Source: Lysinibacillus macroides (GTDB taxonomy: Bacteria > Bacillota > Bacilli > Bacillales_A > Planococcaceae). From it: a stretch of DNA of 64,000 nt. Under the pieces are notes generated by a model. The model was not told the origin of the DNA and ran no database searches. It saw only the letters and a list, made by a program, of their open reading frames with translations. A program made the translations under genes and the position numbers. This document shows, piece after piece, positions 1 through 12,996 of this stretch. The stretch spans positions 76,940 to 140,939 of the forward strand of contig NZ_LGCI01000014.1 in NCBI RefSeq assembly GCF_001281525.1. The letters are read 5' to 3'. Position 1 is the stretch's first letter; every line of letters starts with the position of its first letter.

Positions 1-459
<459 letters not shown>

Positions 460-630
460 AAAGAAATTTGATTCGCTCAAATTGTTTTGCTGGCATCCAT
501 TTTGATGTCCAAAATTTTTGTTTTGTTCACTAGCCAAAGCTAGCTACTTAAAACGTTATTGATTACGTTTTGCTTGTTCAGTTTTCAAGGTTCATTTAAA
601 TTTAGTGTGTCACCTCTTGGCGACTTATTT

Positions 631-659
631 ATAATACCAAGATACTAAAATAATGTCAA
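631..659 (-). promoter_or_regulatory. rRNA operon promoter
   Basis: On the minus strand a perfect -35 TTGACA (659-654) is followed after 17 bases by TATTAT (636-631). This is a strong sigma-A promoter about 170 bases upstream of the 16S 5' end, the usual leader length. The spacing and consensus are seen directly; its activity is inferred. Confidence 0.85.
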
Positions 660-699
660 CACTTTCTCTAAATTTATTTTAAAAAGTATATTTAGAGTC

Positions 700-1923
700 T
701 TCTTGCCCTGCTAGACATGGAAAGAATTTCTTATTGATACCCAAGTAGAATGGATATCATGATTTCTGAAGGTAGCCTAGCCCTTGAAAATAAAACTATT
801 TATATGTAGTTAACTCCTCTTGATGGTTGGAATAACTACACACAGAAAACACTATCTTCAAATTTACTCACTGATTTATGATCTTCTATGAGTTATTGAT
901 TGAGAGCAATATAAAAAGCTTTGTTGCCTGTGTTTTAAAAACAACACGAAGATAAAGTGTATCTCTAACATAAAAAATGGTTAGAACTTATGAAATCAAT
1001 TCTATTGTTTGGAAATCTTTCAGAAGATTACCTTTGTAAAAGAAAAATAAATATTTTAGATGCAGAATGGATTACAAAATGAATAGTTTAAATCGAAAAG
1101 AGTTTTGTTCCAGCACTGGAAATACTAGAATTCAGAAATTCAGATTAAACAACGAGAACTTCCAAAAAATTGAACTTAAAAGGATTAGAAAGCGGTGATG
1201 GCAGTTTACTTGGGATTTTAGGAGCGAGTTACTTCATCGAATAATGAGGATGTCGAAAAATATTGACTCTAAAAACAAAGGGTTATCAATTCCCTATTTG
1301 TCTCATTCTTGGCGATATATCGAAAGCTTAAAACCAGCGATTTTAGAAAGGGAAGATTAGCTAAAACAATTGTTACATCCTTACTAAGAACAACCCTATT
1401 GATTGAACATCATTCAGCATATAGAAAATTACCACCGTGATATTAACCGAAAACAGTAACTATAATAGAACCTTCTTTCATCGTTAAGTGTATTTTTCAG
1501 TAATCACAATTATTTATACCTTAAATCCTCTATGTGTCAATTTTTAAGAACCTGGAACTATTGGTGAGTAAATAAATACTGCCGTCACTTCCAAACTACA
1601 ATGATAAATCATTTATAACAGACTACTGTCCCTTACTTTTTCAACATCATGTCAGAATTAAACCTCATTACTTTATTTGATTGGAGCACATAGATCATTG
1701 ATGTTGTGGATGTCAAAAAGTCTTTTCAAAACAAAGGATTACGAAGATTTCCAAAGTGTACCGACTGTTCCTTTGCATGATTACTTTAATCAAGTATATT
1801 GAATCTTTTTAACACTTAATTTTGAACTTGCTGCGAATATAATATTAACCAATTAACAGAAATGATATAAACGTAAGGCTCAAATCACAGTAACCTTTGA
1901 TTTTTGATGAATCTTTATAAAAT
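700..1923. other. AT-rich spacer without a recognisable gene
   Basis: About 1.2 kb between the rRNA promoter and the HD-GYP gene has no reading frame of useful length on either strand and frequent stops in all frames. A few short stretches, for example 1400-1456, read like eroded protein coding sequence, but I could not assign them to any family. It may be a decayed insertion. Confidence 0.6.
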
Positions 1924-1969
1924 TAAAAATCACCTATCTACTATCGATTAATTATTAATAGTAGATAGA
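1924..1969 (-). terminator. Terminator after the HD-GYP gene
   Basis: An 11-bp perfect stem (CTATCTACTAT at 1934-1944 and its complement at 1959-1969) is followed, reading leftwards, by a T-rich tract. It sits 35 bases past the HD-GYP stop codon and separates that gene from the spacer. Confidence 0.7.
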
Positions 1970-2004
1970 TGTATCGTTCTTTTTATAACAATTCAGATGC
2001 CTTT

Positions 2005-3087
2005 TTACATATTGGTGATGATTCGTGAGATATAAAAGGTACGATTTTTGCTTAAATCAAAAATCTCTCCTGAATGAAGTAATTTAATAAGTGGTCGTGT
2101 AGGTGCAAATTTATTAACAAACATGACTTCGCCACGCTCTAAATTAGAAAGCTCAACAATTGTGCCAATAGGTAAGTCTGCCACAATATCAATTAGTGCA
2201 CGTACTACTTTAATATCGAACTTGCCAAATTCAGATTCATTAATCATTTCTATAACTTTAAATGAGGATTGCCGAGACCTATACACTCGTTCACAAGTCA
2301 TGGCATGGAAAACATCTGCCACAGCAATAATTTGCGCAAAAACAGAAATATTAGCAATCTTTTCACCCTTAGGATAGCCACTTCCATTTAAACGTTCATG
2401 GTGTTGGAAGATAGCTTCTTTCATTGTCTCCTTTAAAATCGTTAAATCCTTCACCATATTATGGCTATAAATAGGATGCTTATAGATTTCATCAAATTCC
2501 TGCTCTGTTAAAGGTGATTTTTTATCACGAATACGTGGATGTACTTTCGCCATGCCACAATCAGCCAGTAAACCACCAATCGCTACTTGAATGGTCATGC
2601 CTCTATCATACCCTAGCTTTTGAGCAATAACTGCAGAAATTAATGCCGTCGCTATACAATGATGATATAAATAGTCTTTGGGATTTGAATACTCATTTAG
2701 ATCAAAAACAATAGTACGATCCTCTAGTACCATTTCTACTAGGGGTAAAATAATTGTCCTAGCTTTCGCTATATCTACCTTAGCACCCGCTTCCCAATTT
2801 TTAAATTCCCTTTTAAATTGTTCGACTGAACGATTATAAACTTTTCTAAAAGTAGGGATTTCTTCTATCATAACCTCTATATTTGTTTCTTTCTTTTCAG
2901 CTTGAGTATCACTCTGCCCTTTATAAACGGGTACATGAGATATATTAAATGCTTGAAAGACTTGCAAATGTACATAGGAAATCATTGTGTCTTTAAAAAT
3001 GATAGGATATTGTGTATTGGCAAAAATATCTTCAGAAATGACTCGACCAACGCCTAACTCTGAAATCGGTACATGTATAGTTTCCAT
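2005..3087 (-). CDS. HD-GYP domain protein with altered HD motif
   Basis: A 360-aa protein with an HD-GYP domain at about residues 130-320. HD-GYP proteins are metal-dependent phosphodiesterases that hydrolyse cyclic di-GMP or related dinucleotides. The second signature reads HHERLNGSGYP (229-239), with N where family members usually have D, and the LHDIGK signature is replaced by LADCGMAK (174-181), so the motif histidine is alanine. Metal binding and catalysis may be impaired, leaving a sensory or scaffold role. It lies downstream of gyrA in the same direction behind its own GAGGTG ribosome site, separated from gyrA by a hairpin. The family call is firm; activity is doubtful. Confidence 0.85.
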   Translation of the reverse strand: METIHVPISELGVGRVISEDIFANTQYPIIFKDTMISYVHLQVFQAFNISHVPVYKGQSDTQAEKKETNIEVMIEEIPTFRKVYNRSVEQFKREFKNWEAGAKVDIAKARTIILPLVEMVLEDRTIVFDLNEYSNPKDYLYHHCIATALISAVIAQKLGYDRGMTIQVAIGGLLADCGMAKVHPRIRDKKSPLTEQEFDEIYKHPIYSHNMVKDLTILKETMKEAIFQHHERLNGSGYPKGEKIANISVFAQIIAVADVFHAMTCERVYRSRQSSFKVIEMINESEFGKFDIKVVRALIDIVADLPIGTIVELSNLERGEVMFVNKFAPTRPLIKLLHSGEIFDLSKNRTFYISRIITNM

Positions 3088-3185
3088 GAAATAAACACCT
3101 CTTCACTATTTAGCTTGTTTCATTGAAGGTATTTCCATTTTATCACGGAATTCAAAATAGTTACTTATTTTTCATAATTTATAGT

Positions 3186-3227
3186 GAAAAACCGATGAAC
3201 GACTCTCAATGGTCATCATCGGCTTTT
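3186..3227 (-). terminator. Terminator after gyrA
   Basis: Reading leftwards, GCCGATGA and its near-perfect complement TCATCGGT flank a loop of about 17 bases and are followed by a T run. The hairpin begins directly after the gyrA stop codon. Confidence 0.7.
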
Positions 3228-3229
3228 CA

Positions 3230-5695
3230 TTATTCTTCTATATTCTCTTCATCTTCGTGAGAATCTTCCTCTTTTTCAATCTTGGCCACTGTTGCCACCT
3301 GTTCATCATCCCCTAAGCGGATTAAGCGAACGCCTTGTGTACTACGGCCAATTAATGAAATATCATTAACATCCATACGGATCAACATTCCATTAATTGT
3401 AATAAGCATTAAATCCTCAGAGCCATCCACTGTTTTTACAGCTACCATTGGACCGTTTTTATCGGTAATATGGATTGTTTTTAACCCGACTCCGCCACGG
3501 CTTTGTAAACGATATTCCTCTTCAGCAGTACGTTTACCATAGCCTTTTGCAGTAACAACTAAAATTTCTTGGCCTGATTCAACGATTTCCATTCCTACGA
3601 CTTCATCACCATCACGGAGCTTAATACCTCGTACACCGCCTGCTGTACGACCCATAGAACGAATATCTTCCTCTTGGAAACGAACAAGCATACCATCACG
3701 TGTACCAATAATTACTTGCTTATCGCCATCTGTTAATCGTACTGAAATAAGATCATCATCTTCTCGTAAACTAATGGCAATCAGCCCATTTGTTCGGATA
3801 TTGGCAAATTGAGACACAGGTGTACGTTTGGTAATCCCCGTTTTCGTTGTAAAAATAAAGTACGCATCCTCAACAAATGAATCAACACGAATCATAGCTG
3901 TTACTTTTTCATCTTTTTCAATATTGAGCAGGTTAACAATTGGTAAGCCTTTAGCTGTACGACCAAACTCTGGAATTTCATAGCCCTTTGCTCTAAATAC
4001 TTTACCCTTTGATGTAAAGAATAAAATCGTATCATGAGTAGAAGTATTCATGAGATGCTCTACAAAATCGTCTTCATTTGTACCCATACCTTGTACACCA
4101 CGGCCACCACGTTTTTGTGAACGGTATGTATTGGCAGCTAGACGCTTAATATAACCGTTATGCGTCAATGTTACGACTGAGTTTTCTCGTGGAATTAAAT
4201 CTTCATCCTCAATCATTTCAAGGCCACCAGCAGTAATTTCTGTGCGACGCTTATCATTGTAACGCTCTTTAATTTCAAGCATTTCCTTACGAATGATTTC
4301 AACTATCTTTGCTTCATCCGCTAAAATTGCCTTTAATTCCCCAATTAATCTTTGTAACTCTTGGTATTCAGCTTCAATTTTTTCACGCTCTAAGCCGCTT
4401 AAACGAACAAGACGCATATCGAGAATTGCCTGTGCTTGTCGTTCACTTAAAGTAAAACGCTCCATTAAGACAGGCTTCGCTTCTTCCCCACTACGAGAGC
4501 CGCGAATAATCGCGATAATTTCATCGATATGGTCAAGTGCGATACGTAACCCTTCTAAAATATGTGCACGCTCTTCAGCCTTGCAAAGTTCAAACTCTGT
4601 CCGGCGAGTAATGACTACTTTTTGATGCTCTAAATAATGATAGAGCGCCTCTTTTAAGCTTAAAATTTTTGGTTGCCCATCTACTAGTGCGAGCATGTTT
4701 ACGCCAAAGCTCGACTGCATTGCCGTTTGCTTGTATAAATTGTTCAATACAACATTTGCATTCGCATCACGACGTACTTCAATGACGACACGCATCCCAC
4801 GACGGTCTGATTCATCGCGTAAATTGGTAATGCCATCAATTTTTTTATCACGTACAAGCTCAGCAATTTTTTCGATTAATTTTGCTTTATTTACTTGATA
4901 AGGCAACTCATGAATTAAAATTGTTTCTTTACCACTACTATTTTGTTCAATTTCTACCTTTGCTCGAATAATAATAGAGCCACGACCTGTTTCATAAGCT
5001 CGACGAATACCAGAGCGACCAATAATCAAACCACCTGTTGGGAAGTCTGGTCCTGGTATAATTTCCATTAACTCTTCTGTAGTAATCGTTGGATTTTCAG
5101 ATAGAGCAAGCACAGCATCAATCGTTTCACCAAGCTGATGTGGCGGGATATTTGTCGCCATACCTACTGCAATACCAGAAGCACCGTTTACAAGTAAGTT
5201 TGGATAACGAGATGGCAATACTTTTGGCTCTCGCTCACTACCATCGTAGTTCGGCTCATAATCAATTGTATCTTTATTAATATCACGCAGCATTTCCATG
5301 GCAATTTTCGACATACGCGATTCCGTATAACGCATCGCAGCCGCGCCATCACCATCAACAGAGCCGAAGTTTCCATGTCCATCTACTAGCATATAGCGAT
5401 AGCTAAAATCCTGTGCCATACGAACCATGGCATCATAAATAGAAGAATCACCATGCGGATGGTATTTCCCCATTACATCCCCTACGATACGGGCACTTTT
5501 TTTGTACGGCTTATCGGATGTATTGCCTAACTCCTGCATTCCATATAAAATTCGACGATGCACAGGCTTTAAACCATCTCGTACATCTGGTAAAGCACGC
5601 GATACAATAACACTCATCGCGTAGCTTAAAAATGATGTTTTAATTTCAGTCGTAATATTTCTTCCTTGAATATTTTCATGTTCGATCTCAGACAA
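3230..5695 (-). CDS. gyrA: DNA gyrase subunit A
   Basis: The 821-aa cleavage and religation subunit of DNA gyrase, which with GyrB introduces negative supercoils. The catalytic tyrosine is Y123 (AAMRYTE). The quinolone-resistance region has S84 and D88 ([10 protein letters not shown]), the residues usual in susceptible proteins. The GyrA box [10 protein letters not shown] introduces the C-terminal beta-pinwheel. Translation starts at TTG (5695) behind GGGAGG; that start matches the B. subtilis N-terminus. It follows gyrB by 24 bases, so the two are presumably co-transcribed. The acidic C-terminal tail is typical. Confidence 0.98.
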   Translation of the reverse strand: MSEIEHENIQGRNITTEIKTSFLSYAMSVIVSRALPDVRDGLKPVHRRILYGMQELGNTSDKPYKKSARIVGDVMGKYHPHGDSSIYDAMVRMAQDFSYRYMLVDGHGNFGSVDGDGAAAMRYTESRMSKIAMEMLRDINKDTIDYEPNYDGSEREPKVLPSRYPNLLVNGASGIAVGMATNIPPHQLGETIDAVLALSENPTITTEELMEIIPGPDFPTGGLIIGRSGIRRAYETGRGSIIIRAKVEIEQNSSGKETILIHELPYQVNKAKLIEKIAELVRDKKIDGITNLRDESDRRGMRVVIEVRRDANANVVLNNLYKQTAMQSSFGVNMLALVDGQPKILSLKEALYHYLEHQKVVITRRTEFELCKAEERAHILEGLRIALDHIDEIIAIIRGSRSGEEAKPVLMERFTLSERQAQAILDMRLVRLSGLEREKIEAEYQELQRLIGELKAILADEAKIVEIIRKEMLEIKERYNDKRRTEITAGGLEMIEDEDLIPRENSVVTLTHNGYIKRLAANTYRSQKRGGRGVQGMGTNEDDFVEHLMNTSTHDTILFFTSKGKVFRAKGYEIPEFGRTAKGLPIVNLLNIEKDEKVTAMIRVDSFVEDAYFIFTTKTGITKRTPVSQFANIRTNGLIAISLREDDDLISVRLTDGDKQVIIGTRDGMLVRFQEEDIRSMGRTAGGVRGIKLRDGDEVVGMEIVESGQEILVVTAKGYGKRTAEEEYRLQSRGGVGLKTIHITDKNGPMVAVKTVDGSEDLMLITINGMLIRMDVNDISLIGRSTQGVRLIRLGDDEQVATVAKIEKEEDSHEDEENIEE

Positions 5696-5719
5696 AATAT
5701 AGACCTCCCTTCCAAACGA

Positions 5720-7657
<1,938 letters not shown>

Positions 7658-7749
7658 CTACTCCTTCATAACATCATTGTGTGTAAATGAATGAACAGTC
7701 AACCGAGCTGACTATTACCATTCTTTTGTAATCTAAAAAACTACCCTGG

Positions 7750-8865
7750 CTAACTTTCTTCAATCGCTCCTTGTTTCACGTGGAACAGTTGAGCCTGCTC
7801 CATTGTCTCATGATGAATTCCATCAACGTTTGTCGTTGTGACAAAGGTTTGGACTTCACCTTGAATAGTGTTTAATAAGTGCGATTGGCGATAATCATCG
7901 AGTTCCGATAATACATCATCTAAAAGTAGGATGGGTGTTTCGTTTGTTTCTTGTTTAATTAATTCAATTTCAGCAAGTTTTAAAGACAAGGCAGTTGTAC
8001 GTTGCTGTCCTTGTGAGCCATAGGTTTGAACATCATAATCATTTACCAAAAACTGCAAATCATCGCGATGTGGTCCAATTAGTGTTACACCTCTGTCAAA
8101 TTCGCGCTCTCTCGCTTCGATCAATTTTCGATGTAAAATATGTTCAATTTCGTTAATGGTATGTTCTTTTTCAATACCAGCTACTGTACGATATTTTATA
8201 ACCAGTGTTTCTTTTCCTTGAGATATCCCTGCATGTATAGGCTCAGCCCACTCCTGTAATAAATCCATAAATTGAAATCTTTTACGAATAATTTGGATAG
8301 CTGCCTGAATATATTGTTCATTGTAGACCTCATACATCACATCATTTGACATAGATTTGCCTTGGTTCATCTTTAAGAAGTGGTTACGCTGTTTTAAAAT
8401 TTTTTGAAAGGTCAATAAATCATGCAAATAAACAGGCGAAATTTGCCCAATCTCCATATCAATAAAACGTCGGCGTATTTGCGGACTACCTTTTACGACA
8501 TTTAAATCTTCTGGTGCAAACATAACAACGTTCATTTGGCCAATATAATGACTAAGGCGACTTTGCTCTATATGATTTATCTTGCCCTTTTTACCCTTCT
8601 TTGTAATCGTAAGCTCTATTGGTAAAATACCGTGCCTTTTTTGAACGGCCCCTTCTATTTTACCATAGTCTGAATCCCAGCGTATCAATTCTTTATCGTT
8701 CGTTGTACGATGCGATTTAGCCATTGCTAATACGTAGATAGATTCCATAACATTTGTTTTTCCTTGAGCATTTTCACCAATGAAAACATTAATTTTTGGA
8801 GAGAGGTTTAAAGCTAAGGCATCATAGTTACGATAATTTGTTAGTTTTAATTGCTCAATATGCAT
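7750..8865 (-). CDS. recF: DNA replication and repair protein RecF
   Basis: A 371-aa SMC-like ATPase that helps load RecA onto gapped DNA in RecFOR repair. It has a Walker A motif GENAQGKTN near residues 30-38 and a Walker B segment [12 protein letters not shown] near the C-terminus, at the expected length. Its ATG lies three bases past the yaaA stop, so the two are translated from one message. A parS site (7772-7787) is embedded near its 3' end. Confidence 0.97.
   Translation of the reverse strand: MHIEQLKLTNYRNYDALALNLSPKINVFIGENAQGKTNVMESIYVLAMAKSHRTTNDKELIRWDSDYGKIEGAVQKRHGILPIELTITKKGKKGKINHIEQSRLSHYIGQMNVVMFAPEDLNVVKGSPQIRRRFIDMEIGQISPVYLHDLLTFQKILKQRNHFLKMNQGKSMSNDVMYEVYNEQYIQAAIQIIRKRFQFMDLLQEWAEPIHAGISQGKETLVIKYRTVAGIEKEHTINEIEHILHRKLIEAREREFDRGVTLIGPHRDDLQFLVNDYDVQTYGSQGQQRTTALSLKLAEIELIKQETNETPILLLDDVLSELDDYRQSHLLNTIQGEVQTFVTTTNVDGIHHETMEQAQLFHVKQGAIEES
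7772..7787. promoter_or_regulatory. parS site inside recF
   Basis: Read on the minus strand the 16 bases are TGTTCCACGTGAAACA, a full match to the ParB/Spo0J consensus TGTTNCACGTGAAACA. ParB made from parB in this window should bind here to organise the origin and load SMC. Confidence 0.9.
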
Positions 8866-8868
8866 AAT

Positions 8869-9093
8869 TTACTGTCCAGCTGGTCCTACAATTTGAAAGC
8901 GACCACATCCAGGAATATTTACAATATCTCCGTTACGTAATTTACGACCTCGACGATCATCTACTTCACCATTTATATAAACAGCGTTTTCTTGTAAAAA
9001 CCATTTGGCCATTCCACCTGAACTAATGGCATCTGTTACTTTTAATAGCTGCCCCAGCGTAATGAACTCCTCATCAATTTTAATGTCCTGCAT
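8869..9093 (-). CDS. yaaA: S4-domain protein YaaA
   Basis: A 74-aa protein that is almost entirely one S4 RNA-binding fold (ITLGQLLKVTDAISSGG, then GEVDDRRGRKLRNGD). The family is conserved between dnaN and recF in Firmicutes and is thought to act in ribosome biogenesis. It is preceded by GGGGAA-type ribosome-binding bases and overlaps nothing; recF begins three bases after its stop. Confidence 0.93.
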   Translation of the reverse strand: MQDIKIDEEFITLGQLLKVTDAISSGGMAKWFLQENAVYINGEVDDRRGRKLRNGDIVNIPGCGRFQIVGPAGQ

Positions 9094-9155
9094 AGTGTGT
9101 TCCCCTCCGAATACAGACTTTCTTTCTCTCTATCATACCTAAAATTTCACTATAA

Positions 9156-9190
9156 GTAAAAAAAGATAGCCGCAATAAGCGACTACCCTA
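9156..9190 (-). terminator. Hairpin and T-run between dnaN and yaaA
   Basis: Read leftwards, a stem of about seven pairs with one G-U pair is followed by a run of at least six T. It would end or reduce transcription after dnaN, so yaaA-recF may need partial read-through or its own promoter. Confidence 0.6.
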
Positions 9191-9221
9191 GCCTTTTAGT
9201 CCATTTAGATTTTCAAATCTT

Positions 9222-10358
9222 TTAGTAAGTTCGTACAGGTAAAATTAATTGGAGTATAGCATCATCATGAACAGAGCGTAAAATAAATGGTCTCATTGCC
9301 CCTGTAAATTGAATTACTACATCTTGGCCATCAATAGCTTTCAATGCTTCCATCATATATTTTGCGCTAAAAGAAATTTTTAGATTTTCCCCTTCTAGTG
9401 ATTCGACGGGAATTTCCTCTTGTACTTTCCCAATTTCAGGTGAATTAGAAGAAACTTCAACAGCTTGATGATCTAATATTTCAAAACGTACAACATTATT
9501 ACGATCACCTCGTGCCACTAATGATGCACGGTCAATCGCTTGTAATAAAGCTTTACCATTGATCGTTACATTTGTTTGATATTCTTCTGGAATTAGACGT
9601 GATGTATCTGGGTAATTTCCTTCAAGTAAACGAGAGAAAAATAGTACATCATCCGCTTTAAATAATACTTGCTGGCTTGTAATAACAATTTGTACAGGAT
9701 TTGTTGAGTCTTCTAATACTTTATTAAGCTCATTTAAACTTTTTCCTGGAATAACAACACTATGCTCAACTTCTGGTAAATTTTCCAGTTGAACTTTACG
9801 TCTTGCTAAACGATGACTATCTGTTGCAACACAGATTAACGTTTCGTTTTTAATTTGCCAGTTTACACCTGTCAACACTGGTCTACTTTCTGAAGTGGCA
9901 ACAGCGAACACCGTTTCGCGAATAATTGTTTTTAACAAATCAGCAGGAATAGTAAATTTTTGATCCTCTGTTAGTTCAGGCAATAATGGATACTCAGTAG
10001 CATCAGAGCCAATTAGATGAAATTCTGATTTACCAGAACGGATATGTGTTTGGAAACCAGATGTTACATGAATTTCAACATCATTTGTTGGTAATTTACG
10101 TATAATTTCATTAAACATACGGGCTTGGACAACAATTGATCCTGTTTGGACAACCTGAATAATTTGTTGTCCATCTTCTTCAGCTGGAATAAATGTTTGA
10201 ATTGTAATATCAGCATCACTACCTGTTAAACGAATACCTTCCTCTGTCACATCAATTTTAATACCAGTTAAGATTGGAATAGTTGTTTTAGAGCTTACAG
10301 CCTTCATCACATCATTTAGACCCTCTAATAAACGGTCACGTAAAATATCAAATTTCAT
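9222..10358 (-). CDS. dnaN: DNA polymerase III beta clamp
   Basis: A 378-aa protein with the three-domain sliding-clamp fold. Recognisable segments include the N-terminus MKFDILRDRLLEGLNDVMKA and the C-terminal ending MRPFILR..LILPVRTY, where clamp-binding partners dock. It keeps the polymerase attached to DNA. It lies after dnaA in the canonical origin order, and the origin unwinding region sits between the two genes. The length matches B. subtilis DnaN. Confidence 0.98.
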   Translation of the reverse strand: MKFDILRDRLLEGLNDVMKAVSSKTTIPILTGIKIDVTEEGIRLTGSDADITIQTFIPAEEDGQQIIQVVQTGSIVVQARMFNEIIRKLPTNDVEIHVTSGFQTHIRSGKSEFHLIGSDATEYPLLPELTEDQKFTIPADLLKTIIRETVFAVATSESRPVLTGVNWQIKNETLICVATDSHRLARRKVQLENLPEVEHSVVIPGKSLNELNKVLEDSTNPVQIVITSQQVLFKADDVLFFSRLLEGNYPDTSRLIPEEYQTNVTINGKALLQAIDRASLVARGDRNNVVRFEILDHQAVEVSSNSPEIGKVQEEIPVESLEGENLKISFSAKYMMEALKAIDGQDVVIQFTGAMRPFILRSVHDDAILQLILPVRTY

Positions 10359-10364
10359 TTATTT

Positions 10365-10528
10365 TCCCTCACATATATATATTATTTATTTATATAAAAT
10401 AAAAAGATATAGTAATAGGCCCTGTGGATTTGTGGATAAGTATATTTAAAGCGAATAAAATCAGTCTATCCACATGTAGATAGACTGTGCATAAGTTTGT
10501 GTTTAAATATTGGAGTTGTCCACAGCTA
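10365..10528. promoter_or_regulatory. oriC: oriC part 2: DnaA boxes and unwinding region
   Basis: Between dnaA and dnaN lie two adjacent DnaA boxes (TGTGGATTT 10423-10431, TGTGGATAA 10431-10439), near matches at 10466-10474, 10486-10494 and 10516-10524, a GGCCC box (10418-10422), a run of TA-rich triplets (about 10400-10417) and an AT-only tract (10372-10400). On the minus strand the order box, box, GGGCC, CTATTACTA, AT tract matches the B. subtilis basal unwinding system with DnaA-trios. It is the likely site of first melting. Confidence 0.85.
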
Positions 10529-11878
10529 TTACTTTCCTAGCATGCTACGAATTTGTTTAATATCTTGTTGAAGCTGAGCGTCATTTTTCAACAAAGAAGA
10601 TATTTTTTCGTGTGCATGAATAACAGTCGTATGGTCACGTCCACCAAATTCTTCACCAATTTTCGGCAGCGAGAAATCCGTTAATTCGCGTGATAAATAC
10701 ATTGCAATTTGGCGTGGAAAAGCAATTAATTTTGTACGTTTTTTTGCAGCGAAATCTTCTAAACGAATACTAAAATGTTCTCCTACTGCATTTTGAATAT
10801 CTAGTATGGTTACGGTGCGTGGCTTTGAATTTGGAATAATATCCTTCAATGCTTCAGCAGCTAATGTCGCTGTAATATCTTTATTAACCAGTGATGAATA
10901 GGCAACGACGCGAATAAGCGCACCTTCAAGCTCCCTAATATTGGAGTCAATCTGGTTCGCGATATAAAGCATTACCTCATTCGGTACCTCTAGGCCATCT
11001 GCCTTTGCTTTTTTGCGTAGAATCGCAATACGAGTTTCCAAGTCAGGCGGCGCAATATCAGTGATTAAGCCCCATTCAAAGCGTGAACGCAGCCGATCTT
11101 CCAACGTTGGAATTTCCTTTGGCGGTCGGTCACTCGATATAACAATTTGTTTTGATTCTTCATGCAATGTATTAAACGTGTGAAAAAACTCTTCCTGCGT
11201 TGATTCTTTTCCTGCCAGGAATTGAATATCATCAATTAGTAGCACATCTACGTTCCGATATTTATTGCGAAAATCAAGTGCTTTGTTATCACGAATAGAG
11301 TTAATAAACTCATTTGTAAATTTCTCAGATGATAAGTAAACTACTTTGGCATTAGGATTATGCTCCAATACATAATGACCAATCGCATGCATTAAGTGTG
11401 TTTTCCCTAGCCCAACTCCCCCATAAATAAAGAAGGGATTATATGCCTTCGCAGGTGCTTCAGCGACAGCTAGTGAGGCAGCATGTGCAAAGCGATTACC
11501 AGAGCCAATAACAAACGTATCAAAAGTATACTTCGGGTTTAACATACCTGGTGAAATATCGTGGTGATCGTTATTTTTTGCTTGGATAATCGGCGCCGGC
11601 AAATCGAAATCGTCCGAACCCTGACTTTTTTGAACAACAAATTTAATAAGCAAGTCTTCGCCTGTAAGCTCCGTTAATATACCTGTAATCAAATGAATAT
11701 AATGATTTTCAAGCCAGTCTCGAGCAAACGAATTTGGCGCAGCAATTGTCACAGTGGAACCACTACCATTGTAGGATAGTAGTTTTGTAGACTTTAGCCA
11801 CGTTTCGAAGCTTGGTTTAGAAATTTTTTGTTCTACCTGAGCCAGGACATTATTCCATAGTTCTTCTAAATGTTCCAA
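10529..11878 (-). CDS. dnaA: Replication initiator DnaA
   Basis: A 449-aa AAA+ initiator that binds DnaA boxes and melts oriC. Domain I covers about residues 1-85 ([23 protein letters not shown]). The ATPase carries Walker [14 protein letters not shown] and Walker [10 protein letters not shown], and domain IV has the DnaA signature [16 protein letters not shown] start it at TTG 11878, giving MEHLEELW, because AAAGGAG lies eight bases upstream and the result aligns with B. subtilis DnaA. A longer frame to 11995 adds 39 residues with no family counterpart. It is flanked on both sides by DnaA boxes, as expected for autoregulation. Confidence 0.97.
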   Translation of the reverse strand: MEHLEELWNNVLAQVEQKISKPSFETWLKSTKLLSYNGSGSTVTIAAPNSFARDWLENHYIHLITGILTELTGEDLLIKFVVQKSQGSDDFDLPAPIIQAKNNDHHDISPGMLNPKYTFDTFVIGSGNRFAHAASLAVAEAPAKAYNPFFIYGGVGLGKTHLMHAIGHYVLEHNPNAKVVYLSSEKFTNEFINSIRDNKALDFRNKYRNVDVLLIDDIQFLAGKESTQEEFFHTFNTLHEESKQIVISSDRPPKEIPTLEDRLRSRFEWGLITDIAPPDLETRIAILRKKAKADGLEVPNEVMLYIANQIDSNIRELEGALIRVVAYSSLVNKDITATLAAEALKDIIPNSKPRTVTILDIQNAVGEHFSIRLEDFAAKKRTKLIAFPRQIAMYLSRELTDFSLPKIGEEFGGRDHTTVIHAHEKISSLLKNDAQLQQDIKQIRSMLGK

Positions 11879-11969
11879 GCTGCTAATCTCCTTTACAATG
11901 TTCAGTACATAAAAACGCGCATTTATAGAAAAGGTAAATACGTTCATTTTACAACTCATCCACATACTC

Positions 11970-12280
11970 ACATATTGTGGATAACAGTTAACCAAAGGCT
12001 GTGATAAAAATTATCCACAACATATTAACAACTGTGGATAATTAAATTATTCATTTTAGTTTTCAACAAAGTGAAGCACAGTAATCGTATCAGAAAAACA
12101 AAGCTATTTCAATAGTTTGTGAAACTTATCCACACACCTTATAGTTATGCACTTTTGAGTTGTCCACAGGATCTGCTTATGTGAAAAAGCTGTAGATAAT
12201 CACTGTGGATAAAAAATATTGCAAAAAATACTATACACAACCCTGTGTAAAAAAAACAAGAGGTCTGTGGATAATTATTT
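11970..12280. promoter_or_regulatory. oriC: oriC part 1: DnaA-box array upstream of dnaA
   Basis: Perfect TTATCCACA boxes in either orientation lie at 11976-11984, 12011-12019, 12033-12041, 12126-12134, 12204-12212 and 12266-12274, with one-mismatch boxes at 12160-12168 and 12191-12199. With the dnaA-dnaN cluster this gives the bipartite origin typical of Bacillales. Replication forks leave both ways: genes to the left read leftwards and genes to the right rightwards. Confidence 0.95.
12084..12112 (-). promoter_or_regulatory. dnaA promoter
   Basis: Reading leftwards, TTGAAA (12112-12107), 17 bases, then TACGAT (12089-12084). It lies within the DnaA-box array, so DnaA binding could repress it. 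The leader to the dnaA TTG is about 200 bases. Confidence 0.6.
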
Positions 12281-12333
12281 TTGTTAAAATCAACGCTGTA
12301 GATTAATTGGTTAAAAGAAAATTATGAAATACA

Positions 12334-12363
12334 TTGACAGATTAGCTAGATACCTTATATAAT
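12334..12363 (+). promoter_or_regulatory. rpmH promoter
   Basis: TTGACA (12334-12339) and TATAAT (12358-12363) with an 18-base spacer lie 54 bases upstream of rpmH. Both hexamers are perfect sigma-A consensus. Confidence 0.85.
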
Positions 12364-12416
12364 ATTCGAGTCTGTATGTTGAAAAATTCAACTCATTCAG
12401 GAGGTGTCTATATACA

Positions 12417-12551
12417 ATGAAACGTACTTACCAACCAAAAAAACGTAAGCACAGTAAAGTTCACGGTTTCCGCGCACGTATGAGCACGAAAAACGGTCGC
12501 AAAGTTCTTGCTGCTCGTCGTCGTAAAGGAAGAAAAGTTTTATCAGCATAA
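12417..12551 (+). CDS. rpmH: 50S ribosomal protein L34
   Basis: A 44-aa, strongly basic protein beginning [11 protein letters not shown] and ending GRKVLSA, the classic bL34 sequence. It is a component of the large ribosomal subunit. AGGAGGTG precedes the ATG. It is the first rightward gene beyond oriC, followed by a strong terminator and rnpA, as in nearly all Firmicutes. Confidence 0.98.
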   Translation: MKRTYQPKKRKHSKVHGFRARMSTKNGRKVLAARRRKGRKVLSA

Positions 12552-12556
12552 AATAA

Positions 12557-12590
12557 GTCCACTGAGCCACATCAGTGGTCTTTTTTTTCT
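12557..12590 (+). terminator. Terminator after rpmH
   Basis: CCACTGA and TCAGTGG form a seven-pair stem followed by eight T. It lies six bases past the rpmH stop and probably lowers expression of rnpA relative to rpmH. Confidence 0.9.
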
Positions 12591-12651
12591 TTATTTTTGG
12601 TAAACCTAGAAATGAGGATCAAAAGATATTATCTAATAGCAGGTGAAAGTA

Positions 12652-12996
12652 ATGAAAAAACGCCAGAGAGTTAAGAAAAATGAAGATTTTCAAAAGGTGT
12701 TTAAAAAAGGTAAATCTTTCGCTAATCGTCAGTTTGTTGTTTATTTTTTAGTAAAAGAGGGACAAACGGAATTTCGTGTAGGTTTATCAGTTAGTAAGAA
12801 GCTTGGGAATGCGGTAACACGCAATCAAATAAAACGCTATATTCGGCAAAGTATCCATGAATTAAAAGATGAACTAAAGCCGAATATGGATTATGTTATT
12901 ATCGCCAGACATCCGGCGGCCACTATGGATTTTCATGAAGTGAAGCAAAGTTTGCAGCATGTACTACGAATCGCAAAAGTATTAAGAAAAGTGTAA
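12652..12996 (+). CDS. rnpA: Ribonuclease P protein component
   Basis: A 114-aa basic protein that assists the RNase P RNA in maturing tRNA 5' ends. The RNR-type helix [10 protein letters not shown] and the N-terminal [15 protein letters not shown] motif are typical. I prefer ATG 12652 because AGGTGA lies just upstream; a GTG at 12643 would add three residues but has no ribosome site of its own. It lies between rpmH and spoIIIJ as in B. subtilis. Confidence 0.95.
   Translation: MKKRQRVKKNEDFQKVFKKGKSFANRQFVVYFLVKEGQTEFRVGLSVSKKLGNAVTRNQIKRYIRQSIHELKDELKPNMDYVIIARHPAATMDFHEVKQSLQHVLRIAKVLRKV

Noticed and set aside
11879-11995. Longer dnaA frame with 39 extra N-terminal residues
   Set aside because: The extra residues match no DnaA, and a strong ribosome site precedes the TTG at 11878, which gives the expected N-terminus.
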